Shown here: in pieces, positions 1 to 7,449 of the stretch
How positions within the stretch are numbered: position 1 is the stretch's first letter
Layout of the letters: every line of letters starts with the position of its first letter
Source: Novosphingobium chloroacetimidivorans
GTDB taxonomy: Bacteria > Pseudomonadota > Alphaproteobacteria > Sphingomonadales > Sphingomonadaceae
NCBI RefSeq assembly: GCF_014204535.1
Contig: NZ_JACHLR010000010.1
Span: 113,991-177,990, forward strand
Direction of reading: 5' to 3'
Length of the DNA stretch: 64,000 nucleotides
The notes under the pieces: model-generated
Databases searched by the model: none
Told to the model about the DNA's origin: nothing
What the model saw: the letters and a program-made list of their open reading frames with translations, nothing else
Position numbers and translations under genes: made by a program

Positions 1-1018
1 TGCAGAAGGATGTCGTTACCGTCGGTGTCGATCTGGCGAAGAATGTGTTCCAAGTTCACGCCATTGCTGCCGATGGCAAGGTGCTGGTCCGTCGGCAGCT
101 TCGGCGTGCCGAGGTGTTGAAGTTCTTCTCATCCTTGCCGCGCTGCTGGTAGGTATGAAAGCATGTGCTTCGGCACACCATTCGGGCCGGGAGCTTCTAG
201 CGCTGGGCCATGATGTGCGGCTGATGCCTCCGGCTTATGTGAAACCATACGTGAAGCGCGGCAAGACCGACGCTGCCGATGCGGAGGCGAGCTGCGAGGC
301 GGTGACCCGGCCGACGATGAGGTTCGTCGCGGTGAAGAGCGTCGATCAGCAAGCGGTGCTGATGCTCCACAAGACCCGTGACCTGCTTGTGCGGCAGCGG
401 ACTGCACTGATCAACGCGTTGCGCGCGCACCTGTCGGAGTATGACATCGTGTCCAGCAAGGGGCCTGGTGGGGTTAGCGTGCTGATGAAGCTCCTGCACG
501 AGGGGCAAGAGCAGCTGCCGGCACATGCGCGATCGGCGCTGCATACCATCGGTGCCCAGCTGAGATCTCTGGCGAGCGAGGTTGATCGGCTCGAGGCACA
601 GATCCTGGCCTGGCATCGTACCGATGACACGAGCCGCCGGCTCGCGACCATTCCTGGCATCGGCCCGATTACCGCCTCCGCAATCGCTGCAGCTGTACCC
701 GACGCATCATTGTTTCGTTCGGAACGGCAATTCGCTGCATGGCTAGGGCTCACTCCGCGTCCCCATAGCTCGGGTGGTAAGGAGCGGCTTGGCGGCATCA
801 GCAAGCAGGGTGACGAATACCTTCGCAAACTGCTGGTCGTCGGTGCGACTGCGGTGATGCGCATGGCGCGCAAGGATGCCGCCCGCCAGCCTTGGCTAGC
901 ACAGCTGCTCGAGCGCAAGCCGGTGAAGATCGCAACCATGGGGCTTGCGAACAAGACAGCGCGGATCGCCTGGGCAGTGATGGCGCGCAAAGAGGTCTAC
1001 GCGGCCGCCGCCGCGTGA
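1..1018 (+). pseudogene. IS110-family transposase, frameshifted
   Basis: IS110-family transposases use a DEDD RuvC-like N-terminal domain and a C-terminal Tnp20 domain. The first bases (TGCAGAAGG) lack only the A of an ATG, so the start codon is split by the window edge. The first frame gives VGVDLAKNVFQVHAI with the first catalytic Asp, then hits TAG at about 153. The remaining 287 codons from 155 are in another frame: KTDAADAEASCEAVTRP, IPGIGPITASAI, LGLTPRPHSSGGKERLGGISK and LANKTARIAWAVMARKEVY. Family members normally read LVGM at the junction, so one C appears to be missing around 148-152. The element is therefore probably inactive unless this is a sequence error. Both IS ends are uncertain, and the left one lies outside the window. 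Confidence 0.88.
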
Positions 1019-1295
1019 CTGCTGTCCTCGTCGCGCGCTGACGCGGTCGACGGGATGGTGTAAGGGCAGCTGAGTGGTGATGACAAACCGGTCAGACCGG
1101 GGATCGAACAAACCTAGCGGAGCAAAGCGCTTCGAGCGCGATGACGTGATTAGGGATCCGATCCGCGGACTTCATCAGGGCCAGCAGCTATGTGGTGCTG
1201 CGCAAGTAGGCCGAACACATGGATGCACCCGACCGGTGCTCATCGCTATACGAAAGCTCTTGCGCCGCAGGGGTCGTCCACACATCACGACGTCT
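1019..1295. other. non-coding tail of the IS110 relic
   Basis: No convincing gene is present. The stretch should hold the right end of the IS110 element, but IS110 elements often lack clear terminal inverted repeats, and I could not fix a boundary by eye. Confidence 0.4.
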
Positions 1296-1625
1296 TTATT
1301 CCTCCTCTTCGTCCGTGCCCGGATCCACGCGCGTGCGTAGTTCGTCAACATCCAGCGTGCGCCAGTCAGGGATGACCTCGCCAATCTTGGCGGCCGCGAT
1401 GCCCTCCAGACTTTCCTGGGAGATCACGACATAGCCGCCGCGATTGAGGGGGAGGATGACCGCTACGCCCTCCATCCATTCGGCGATGTTGCGGATCAAT
1501 GCCGCCTTGATGACGTCGCGGCCGGAAATGAGCTGCAGCGACTTCCGGCTCAGGCGAAACCGCGCCTTGCCGCCTTCCTTCAGCATCGCCATCAGCAGGT
1601 AGGCAACGTGCTCATAACTTTTCAT
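1296..1625 (-). CDS. small uncharacterised protein paired with caspase-like gene
   Basis: This 109-residue protein is not recognised. It starts MKSYEHVAYLLMAMLKEGG, has a mixed alpha/beta middle (VAVILPLNRGGYVVISQES) and ends in an acidic tail (DPGTDEEEE). No signal peptide or membrane segment is seen. An ATG four codons upstream (1637) is also possible. I prefer 1625 because GGGA lies six bases before it, and because 1637 falls within the arm of a perfect inverted repeat. The gene follows the caspase-like gene on the same strand after about 70 bp, so the two may form a two-gene module in which this is the regulator, inhibitor or antitoxin. That role is inference from position only. Confidence 0.6.
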   Translation of the reverse strand: MKSYEHVAYLLMAMLKEGGKARFRLSRKSLQLISGRDVIKAALIRNIAEWMEGVAVILPLNRGGYVVISQESLEGIAAAKIGEVIPDWRTLDVDELRTRVDPGTDEEEE

Positions 1626-1659
1626 TTGGTATCCCATATCCTGTTATGGGATACCAAAT
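1624..1659. promoter_or_regulatory. perfect 15-bp inverted repeat over the start of the small gene
   Basis: The arms ATTTGGTATCCCATA and TATGGGATACCAAAT are perfect complements around a 6-base centre (TCCTGT). The repeat overlaps the probable start codon of the small gene and lies in its spacer from the caspase-like gene. There is no T-run after it, so an operator is more likely than a terminator. Each arm also contains TGGTATCCCA, which is itself nearly palindromic and recalls GntR-type half-sites, but no GntR gene is nearby. Confidence 0.65.
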
Positions 1660-1696
1660 ACCTAGACATAGAATTCTGTCCAGCGGTTTCTGCGGC

Positions 1697-2638
1697 TCAG
1701 CGTTCGCGGACGGGCCGGCTTTTCCGCGCCCGCTCCTGTCGTCGTTGCTGACGCTCGAGATGTCCCTTGTAGCCCGTCGCAAGTCGCATCACCTCCTCAA
1801 CGCCGAACCCTAGGTCTCGGCCAATCAGGAAGCTCTTGGCATATTCTGCGATGATGGCCTGGGTCGGGCGAAGCGTCCGCTTCACGACCTGACGAGTGTA
1901 GCCGAGTTGCGCTGCGGTCGGCTGGGAAATTCCGTGTGCGGCGAGTGCGAGGGAGACATTGCGCTCACGCCATCGCTTTAGTCCCTTGCCCATCGCAAAG
2001 GTCGCCCAAAACTGCGCCAGACTCTGCACCACGAGCGCTTTGCAATTATAGAGGGTGAGATGTGGCCGCAAATGCGTTTCGAACGCATTGGTGATGTGTT
2101 GCGTTTTGAAAAGCGCCGCATAGAAGTCTGGCAAGTAGCGCTCTAGGACGCCGACCTCAATCTTCCGCTCGGGTGCAATCGTCAGAAAATAGGGCGAGGG
2201 CTTTTTCAGATCGAGGGTCAACGACAGATGAAGTCCGAAACAGACCCCGAAGATGCAGCAGAGATTGTTTCCGGTCGCAACATTGATTGCGCGGAGCGCG
2301 TCGGCGAGATCCTCCCAGCCGACATTTTCCGCGCTCGGCGCCAGCCGCAGGCCTTCAGCCTCCGAACCATGACAATCGAAATGCAGTATCGGGCGAAGTC
2401 CCGTTGCGCAGCGTTCGGCGATGGTCGTGAGGGTGCCAAGCATTTCCGCGCGGTCTGAAACGACAATTTCTTCGAAGGCGAAGGGATTGCCGATTGTGGC
2501 GATTGCCAGGTCGTGGACCATCCGCTCCGAGGGTCCAAGTTCGTTTTCCGGTACCGAACGCAGCCAGATCACCGTGTTCACCTGGATCGGGTCGATGATC
2601 TCCAAGCCGTGCGAGCGGCCGCCGTTTGTCGTCGTCAT
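1697..2638 (-). CDS. caspase-like (CHAT/C14-type) cysteine-protease-fold protein
   Basis: The 313-residue protein carries the spaced His/Cys pair of caspase-like peptidases: ILHFDCHGSE with His90-Gly91 after a hydrophobic strand, and CCIFGVCFG with Cys133 after another strand. The 43-residue spacing is usual for CHAT/caspase folds. The C-terminal half is helical and basic (KGHLERQQRRQERARKS) and could bind nucleic acid or a partner. No signal peptide or membrane segment is visible. It lies between an IS110 relic and a decayed integrase, upstream of a small gene with a palindromic operator. Stand-alone caspase-like proteins in such places are often effectors of anti-phage or programmed-death systems. 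The fold call rests on motifs read by eye, and the substrate is unknown. Confidence 0.55.
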   Translation of the reverse strand: MTTTNGGRSHGLEIIDPIQVNTVIWLRSVPENELGPSERMVHDLAIATIGNPFAFEEIVVSDRAEMLGTLTTIAERCATGLRPILHFDCHGSEAEGLRLAPSAENVGWEDLADALRAINVATGNNLCCIFGVCFGLHLSLTLDLKKPSPYFLTIAPERKIEVGVLERYLPDFYAALFKTQHITNAFETHLRPHLTLYNCKALVVQSLAQFWATFAMGKGLKRWRERNVSLALAAHGISQPTAAQLGYTRQVVKRTLRPTQAIIAEYAKSFLIGRDLGFGVEEVMRLATGYKGHLERQQRRQERARKSRPVRER

Positions 2639-3071
2639 CCGCGCACCGAAGCGAAAATGATGTGGGAGATCATTTGGCGACTATCCTCCTTGCATCGCAG
2701 ACGTCTATTGGCGCGAACTTCACTGCGAACATAGCAGCTGGATACCGTGTTCCCGAAGAGCATTCCAGTCGGATGCCGATCCGCGCTAACGCAGTTCGCC
2801 GTCAGGCGAGCCGGACGGTCGCCTCGCCTTCGCTGATGCGCTACATCTGCGGCTCTCACCGTTGGAAATGGCTGGTTCCGGCGTGCGCGGATATTCCCGC
2901 TACCTCATCGGGATGGCGCATGTTGGTCGACAGCTGCTGCTCCCAATCCCAGGGCCGTCGCCTTTCCCGGTCCCCTCACCTGTCCGATCTTTGAGGATCT
3001 CGTCCGGATTCTAGGGCAGCGGAATACAACGCCCGTTCTGTCCGGTCATCAGGAGAACCGACAGCAGCGTT
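2639..3071. other. intergenic stretch, no recognisable gene
   Basis: This stretch of just over 400 bp separates the caspase-like gene from the integrase remnant. Short open frames occur on both strands, but none has a convincing start, motif or family resemblance. The end probably contains lost N-terminal sequence of the integrase. Confidence 0.4.
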
Positions 3072-3578
3072 ACCGGCGAGGACCTGCACGCGCACCGCGA
3101 CCGCGCGATGCGCGCGATCGGGATGGCCGGCGCGTTCAGGCGCTCGGAATTGGCGGCGATCACGGTCGGCCGCGTTTCCAAGGACAGCCGCGGGCTACTG
3201 GTGCCGATCGGGTCATCGAAGACCGACCAGGAAGGCAAGGCCCATACCGTCGCGATGCTCGACGGCCGTCGCCTTGAGCCAGTGCGCCACTACCAAGCTG
3301 GCTTGAGTTAGCGGGGATCAGCGAGGGGCCGGTGTTCCGCAAGCTGACCCCGCAGGCGGGCTCACCGACAAGGCGATGAGCCCGCAGGGTGTAGCGCTGG
3401 TAGCGGAGGCGGCGGCGCTGGCGGCAGGCTACTCGCCAGAGCTGTTCTCCGGCGACAGCCTGCGCGCCGAGTTCCTTACCGAAGCTGAGCGCCAGAACGC
3501 AAACCTGTTCAAGATGGAAGAGCATAGCCATCACCCGTCGCTCGCTTTCGCGAGCACGCCGGCAAGGCCTTTCTATGA
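3072..3578 (+). pseudogene. tyrosine recombinase (phage-type integrase) remnant
   Basis: Three frames together resemble the catalytic half of a tyrosine recombinase. Frame one gives RDRAMRAIGMAGAFRRSELAAI, with the box I Arg, followed by SSKTDQEGKAHTVAM. After a shift comes VALVAEAAALAAGYSPELFSGDSLRAEFLT, where the usual GHSLRAGF reads GDSLRAEF. The tail FREHAGKAFL ends at a TGA in yet another frame. The stretch that should hold the catalytic Tyr is missing, and the N-terminal half is absent. It is a dead relic of an integrated element, consistent with the mobile history of the left flank. Confidence 0.8.
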
Positions 3579-3604
3579 CTTACGGCGATTCCGCTTCTAA
3601 ACTC

Positions 3605-4060
3605 CTACGGCTTCGCCTTGACCGGCAGACGGAACGGCGCGCCCAAGCGGTTGAACGCGTTCATCGCAGCGATCGCGATCGTGAGGTCGACGAGGTCCTT
3701 TGGCTCGAACGCTGCGGCGGCAGCGGCGTAGGCTTCGTCCGAAGCGTGAGTCTCACTGAGGAGCGTGACCTCCTCAGCCCAAGCAAGCGCAACGCGATAC
3801 TGCTCGGGGAACAGGTGCGGCACCTCGGCCCAGACCGGGAGCAGCGCAACCTTGTCGGCCGCCATCGTCATGAGCAAGTCCCGTGTGTGAAGGTCGATGC
3901 AGTGCGCACAGCCGTTGATCTGCGACACACGGAGGAAGACGAGGTGGATCAGTTCGGCCGGCAGGTTCGTGCCCGTGGTCACATAGTGGTGGACGCCGAA
4001 GAGCGCCTTGGCGCCCTGCGGCGCCACTTCATGCCAGGCCAGTCGTGCATTCGCGGTCAT
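3605..4060 (-). CDS. carboxymuconolactone decarboxylase / AhpD-family protein
   Basis: This 151-residue AhpD-like protein has the redox motif CAHC inside QINGCAHCIDLHTRDL, with the family's downstream His. Family members are thiol-dependent peroxidases or reductases of the cytoplasm. The start at MTANARLAW is supported by GAAGGA upstream. It is divergent from an ECF41 sigma factor, the classic genomic partner of this family. An exact ECF41 promoter (4110-4136) lies 50 bp before the start codon. Two other AhpD-like paralogues sit at 46957 and 54608, but neither has this promoter. Exact substrate unknown. Confidence 0.88.
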   Translation of the reverse strand: MTANARLAWHEVAPQGAKALFGVHHYVTTGTNLPAELIHLVFLRVSQINGCAHCIDLHTRDLLMTMAADKVALLPVWAEVPHLFPEQYRVALAWAEEVTLLSETHASDEAYAAAAAAFEPKDLVDLTIAIAAMNAFNRLGAPFRLPVKAKP

Positions 4061-4109
4061 AAATCGAGGTCCTTCGTCAGCAGCGTCTTTGATCGACGCC
4101 TGACGAATT

Positions 4110-4136
4110 GACGAGACAGAGGGGGCAAGTGTGACA
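4110..4136 (-). promoter_or_regulatory. ECF41-type promoter TGTCACA-N16-CGTC
   Basis: Read on the minus strand, TGTCACA (4136-4130) is followed by exactly 16 bases and CGTC (4113-4110). This is the published ECF41 consensus for the -35 and -10 elements. It sits between the divergent ECF41 sigma gene and the AhpD-like gene, directed at the latter, with a leader of roughly 40-45 bases. Confidence 0.85.
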
Positions 4137-4226
4137 CGGGAGCAGAAGAATGTTCGGCGCGCTCGTTCGATCTGAAGGCCGCAACGACTATCTCGTCGCA
4201 CGAGATCAGATGAAGGGAGTATTCGG

Positions 4227-5222
4227 GTGCCGGTTGGCCCGCGCGACGGCGTCGAAGAGAAGAGGATGATGAGGGACGATCAACGCGCTGCCGCGTTCGA
4301 GGCCGAGCGCGCTCGGATGCTGCGTTTCGCATACCGTATGCTCGGCTCGGTCAGCGACGCCGAGGATATCGTGCAGGACGCCTGGCTGAGGTGGGACGGT
4401 GCCGAAGGCTCGGTCGATTTTCCGGTGACCTACCTGACCCGCATCGTGGCCCGCCTTTGCATCGATCGGCAGAAATCGGCGCGTGCGCGTCGGGAAACCT
4501 ATGTCGGGCCATGGCTACCCGATCCGCTGTTGGGCTCCGTCGAACCGGACGAGATGATCGCCGACGACGTGACGGTCGCCCTGATGCTGGCCATGGAACG
4601 GCTCACCCCGCTGGAGCGGGCGGCGTTCCTCCTCCATGACGTGTTCGAGGTGGCGCTGCCGGACGTGGCCGCCGCGCTTGATCGGGAGCCAGCGACGGTC
4701 CGCCAGCTCGCATCCCGCGCGAGAAAGCACGTGCATTCGGCGAATAAGCGCTTCATCGTCGAGAAGGCGGAGGCCGACCGGCTCGCCCGAGCCTTTTTCA
4801 AGGCCGCGAACGACGGCGACATAGACCAGCTCTCGCTCATGCTCGCCCAGGACGTCGAGATACATTCGGACGGAGGGGGCAAGGTGATCGCCTTCCTCCA
4901 TGTGGTACGAGGCCTCGAGCGGGTCCTGCGGCTCTTTGCCGGACTGCGCCTAAAGGGCGAAGCGCCACCGACGCTGATCAGAACCGCGCTGATAAATGGT
5001 CTGCCCGGCTTCGTAAGCGTGGATCGCGCCAGCTTGGTGCAGACAACGGCTCTCGACGTGCGCGACGGAAAGATCATTGCCATCTACATCGTCCGAAATC
5101 CTGACAAACTCGGCCACGTCTCGAAGGCGTGCCTTACGTCTAACCTATCTGCTGGAACGGAAGGAAGGATCGATCCTTCGACAATCACCCAATCGACCAC
5201 CGCTGAGGGAACCTGTGATTAG
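4227..5222 (+). CDS. sigJ: ECF41 (SigJ-like) RNA polymerase sigma factor
   Basis: This is an extracytoplasmic-function sigma factor with a fused C-terminal SnoaL/NTF2-like domain in place of a separate anti-sigma factor. Region 2 is visible as FAYRMLGSVSDAEDIVQDAW, followed by the group hallmark WLPDPL, region 4 (PLERAAFLLHDVFE, VRQLASRARKH) and the C-terminal NPDKL signature. In ECF41 proteins the C-terminal domain modulates activity. The GTG start has AAGGGAG seven bases before it; an ATG at 4266 is an alternative. About 30 residues follow NPDKL (SKACLTSNLSAG...), longer than usual. Predicted targets are the divergent AhpD-like gene and, from an exact promoter match, the operon at 40257. 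Confidence 0.9.
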   Translation: MPVGPRDGVEEKRMMRDDQRAAAFEAERARMLRFAYRMLGSVSDAEDIVQDAWLRWDGAEGSVDFPVTYLTRIVARLCIDRQKSARARRETYVGPWLPDPLLGSVEPDEMIADDVTVALMLAMERLTPLERAAFLLHDVFEVALPDVAAALDREPATVRQLASRARKHVHSANKRFIVEKAEADRLARAFFKAANDGDIDQLSLMLAQDVEIHSDGGGKVIAFLHVVRGLERVLRLFAGLRLKGEAPPTLIRTALINGLPGFVSVDRASLVQTTALDVRDGKIIAIYIVRNPDKLGHVSKACLTSNLSAGTEGRIDPSTITQSTTAEGTCD

Positions 5223-5451
5223 CTACCGGAGACGGAGCCGAACAGCACCGCTCCCGTCCAGGAGGTTCGCGAGCCGGTCGACTCACGGGAGGCGCGGAAC
5301 GCTAATCGACGGAACTCGCTACTGTAGCCTTCTCCCGAAAGGGATCGTTGCCCACGACAGCTGGCGTTCAATCGCCGAATCTGATTATCGGCGACCAGCT
5401 GTTATCGTTCCTCTTGCCGCCACCGGTGAAGCACCTTAGGAGTTACTGTCG

Positions 5452-5895
5452 TTGATCATTCGCCAAGCTACTGTCGCTGATCTGAACACACTAGTGCCGC
5501 TGTTCGACGCCTACCGCCAATTCTACGGGCGACCGTCCGATCAGAGGGGTGCTCGATCGTTCCTCAGTGATCGCTTCGAACATCGGCAGTCGATTATCCT
5601 TGTTGCTTGCGATGGCTGCGAAGTCGTTGGGTTCACGCAGCTATTTCCGTCGTTCTCGTCGGTAAGACTGGCTCGCACTTTCGTCCTGAACGATCTCTAT
5701 GTCCTTCCTAGCGCTCGCGGCACTGGAGCCGGTCGAGCTTTGCTGGATGGAGCATGTGAGTATGGCCGGAGCGCGGGGGCGGCGCGGCTCTCACTTTCGA
5801 CTTCTGTATCCAACACGACTGCTCAATCTCTTTACGAGCAAGCCGGATGGACTCGAGAAATCGACTTCTACACCTATGGCATTCCGTTAACCTGA
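5452..5895 (+). CDS. GNAT-family N-acetyltransferase
   Basis: This 147-residue protein has the GNAT fold: strand IIRQATVADL, the LNDLYVLPSARGTGAGRALL acetyl-CoA loop (R/Q-x-x-G-x-G/A type) and the C-terminal LYEQAGWTRE motif. It transfers an acetyl group to an amine, but the substrate cannot be inferred. The TTG start is chosen because AGGAG lies nine bases upstream. It stands alone between the sigma factor and the DoxX gene, with no sign of coupling to either. Confidence 0.85.
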   Translation: MIIRQATVADLNTLVPLFDAYRQFYGRPSDQRGARSFLSDRFEHRQSIILVACDGCEVVGFTQLFPSFSSVRLARTFVLNDLYVLPSARGTGAGRALLDGACEYGRSAGAARLSLSTSVSNTTAQSLYEQAGWTREIDFYTYGIPLT

Positions 5896-6182
5896 CACAG
5901 ACGCGCTTTCCCCATTCGAGTTTGGAACCGCGACGATAGCGGAAGCGTGGCTCTAGCGTGTGTCTTGCCGCGTTCGGTCCGCAACGATCGCGCCATTTTC
6001 GTCAGACACCACCTTTTCGATGGTGTTGCCGACCGCGCCAAACGCGACAGCATGGATTGGTCCGCTTGGATGTCAGAATTTTATACGTCAGCCAACCGTC
6101 CACCTCATGGGTCTACGGCCTGGCTGACGCCGAAGATCGGACGATTATCTCGAACGGCATCGTTGTCGAAGCGCGACGCTCC
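5896..6182. other. intergenic stretch without recognisable gene
   Basis: Short overlapping frames on the plus strand have no family resemblance and no good start sites. I see no promoter element or repeat here. Confidence 0.35.
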
Positions 6183-6611
6183 CTAGCTGCGATCAATGCT
6201 CCAGCGCCCTCCGCCTAATGCCACGACCTGCAGCAGTCCACCTGTGATCGCCACGTTCTTGAAGAAGAACAGGAACTGGGTCTGGTCCTGGAGGTCGCGA
6301 TGGAAGACGATGGCGGTCACCAACGTGAATGCAGCGATCACGGCGGCGACCACCCTCGTCTTGTAGCCGACAACGAGCAGCGCCCCGCCTATCAGCTCGA
6401 CGAGTATAGCTAGCCCAAGAGCCGCCGCCGGGAACGGCAGGCCGACGGACCCGATGTAGCGGAGGAACGTCGTCGGATCGGTCAGCTTGGCTATCCCGCT
6501 AAGCAGGAACAGCGGCGCGATCGCGATGCGGCCAAGGACGGCACACACATCCGCCAGCGCGGCCCCTCGAGGGTCGATGCGTCTCGCGCGTTCGGTGAGA
6601 CTTGGGTTCAT
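6183..6611 (-). CDS. DoxX-family membrane protein
   Basis: This 142-residue protein has four hydrophobic segments and the DoxX pattern: GRIAIAPLFLLSGIAKLTDP near the N-terminus, GLPFPAAALGLAILVELIGGALLVVGY in the middle, then FHRDLQDQTQFLFFFKNVAITGGLLQVVALG. DoxX proteins are inner-membrane proteins often linked to thiol or oxidative stress, but most have no defined reaction. AAGGAG lies just before the ATG. It is monocistronic and convergent with nothing obvious. Confidence 0.88.
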   Translation of the reverse strand: MNPSLTERARRIDPRGAALADVCAVLGRIAIAPLFLLSGIAKLTDPTTFLRYIGSVGLPFPAAALGLAILVELIGGALLVVGYKTRVVAAVIAAFTLVTAIVFHRDLQDQTQFLFFFKNVAITGGLLQVVALGGGRWSIDRS

Positions 6612-6715
6612 CGGGCTCCTTTCCAGCCAGCGGCGGCAGGCGTTGCTTTCGTCAGCGCCTAGAGCTTGATCCTGTCGCGGCGACCCTCTGGTTCAGTCCC
6701 CGACTACGGCATGGA

Positions 6716-6734
6716 AATACCCAAGTGGGTGGTT
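6716..6734. promoter_or_regulatory. palindrome AATACCCAAGTGGGTGGTT before the NarL-type regulator
   Basis: This imperfect inverted repeat matches two others in the window, at 15061 and 27288. It lies about 85 bp before the start of the response regulator at 6817. NarL-type regulators bind TAC-rich inverted heptamers of similar form, so autoregulation is plausible but untested. Confidence 0.45.
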
Positions 6735-6816
6735 CACGGAAATATAATCCGGTCGCCTTGCGAGCACTTAGCCGTTAAACGGTCCATAGCCCAAGAGAGG
6801 AGATCAGACGGGTTAA

Positions 6817-7449
6817 ATGGTTGCGGTGACTCCCAAGATACGTGTTCTCGTCGTCGATGATCATCCGCTGCTTCGGGACGGCATATCCGCGCTCGTTAAC
6901 GGTCGGGATGACGTCGAACTGTGTGGTGAAGCGTCGAGCGGCACCGAGGCGCTGGATCGCCAGCGCGAACTTCGACCAGACGTCACGCTGATGGATTTAC
7001 AGATGCCCGGCATGAACGGGTTCGACGCCGTCGTTGCAATTCGAGCCGAGTTCCCGGAAGCGCGTGTGATCGTGCTCACGAACTACCAAGGGGACGTGCC
7101 GGCGCGCGCGCTGCTGAAAGCCGGCGCCAGCGGCTATCTTCTCAAAAGCGGCGCCAGGACCCAGCTCCTCGACGCTATCAGGCGCGTCCACTCCGGAGCT
7201 ACGTACGTCCAGAGCGAGATTCTCAAGGACTTCGAGCAACATCCGGTGAGCGAGCATCTGAGCGGTCGCGAGATCGCCATCATGCGGATGGTTTCGCAGG
7301 GGCTCACCAACAAGGAGATCGCGAAGGGGATCGGCGTCTCCACGGAGACCGTGAAGCTCGCGCTCAAGAACGTGTTCTTCAAGCTGGACGCGACCGACCG
7401 GACCCAGGCGGCGATCACGGCGACCCGCCGCGGCTTCCTCGACCTCTAG
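6817..7449 (+). CDS. NarL/LuxR-type response regulator
   Basis: This 210-residue regulator has a receiver domain (residues about 8-122; acidic pair in VVDDHPLLRDG, phospho-acceptor Asp60 in VTLMDLQMPG, conserved Lys in YLLKSGA) and a LuxR-type HTH (residues about 145-205; LSGREIAIMRMVSQGLTNKEIAKGIGVSTETVKLALKNVF). Its partner is almost certainly the HisKA_3 kinase encoded convergently: the two genes share a 4-bp CTAG that holds both stop codons. AGGAGA lies about 14 bases before the ATG, rather far. An upstream palindrome (6716) may serve autoregulation. Confidence 0.92.
   Translation: MVAVTPKIRVLVVDDHPLLRDGISALVNGRDDVELCGEASSGTEALDRQRELRPDVTLMDLQMPGMNGFDAVVAIRAEFPEARVIVLTNYQGDVPARALLKAGASGYLLKSGARTQLLDAIRRVHSGATYVQSEILKDFEQHPVSEHLSGREIAIMRMVSQGLTNKEIAKGIGVSTETVKLALKNVFFKLDATDRTQAAITATRRGFLDL

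Noticed and set aside
1624..1659. Rho-independent terminator
   Set aside because: The stem is perfect but neither strand has a T-run after it, and it covers the next gene's start codon, so an operator is more likely.
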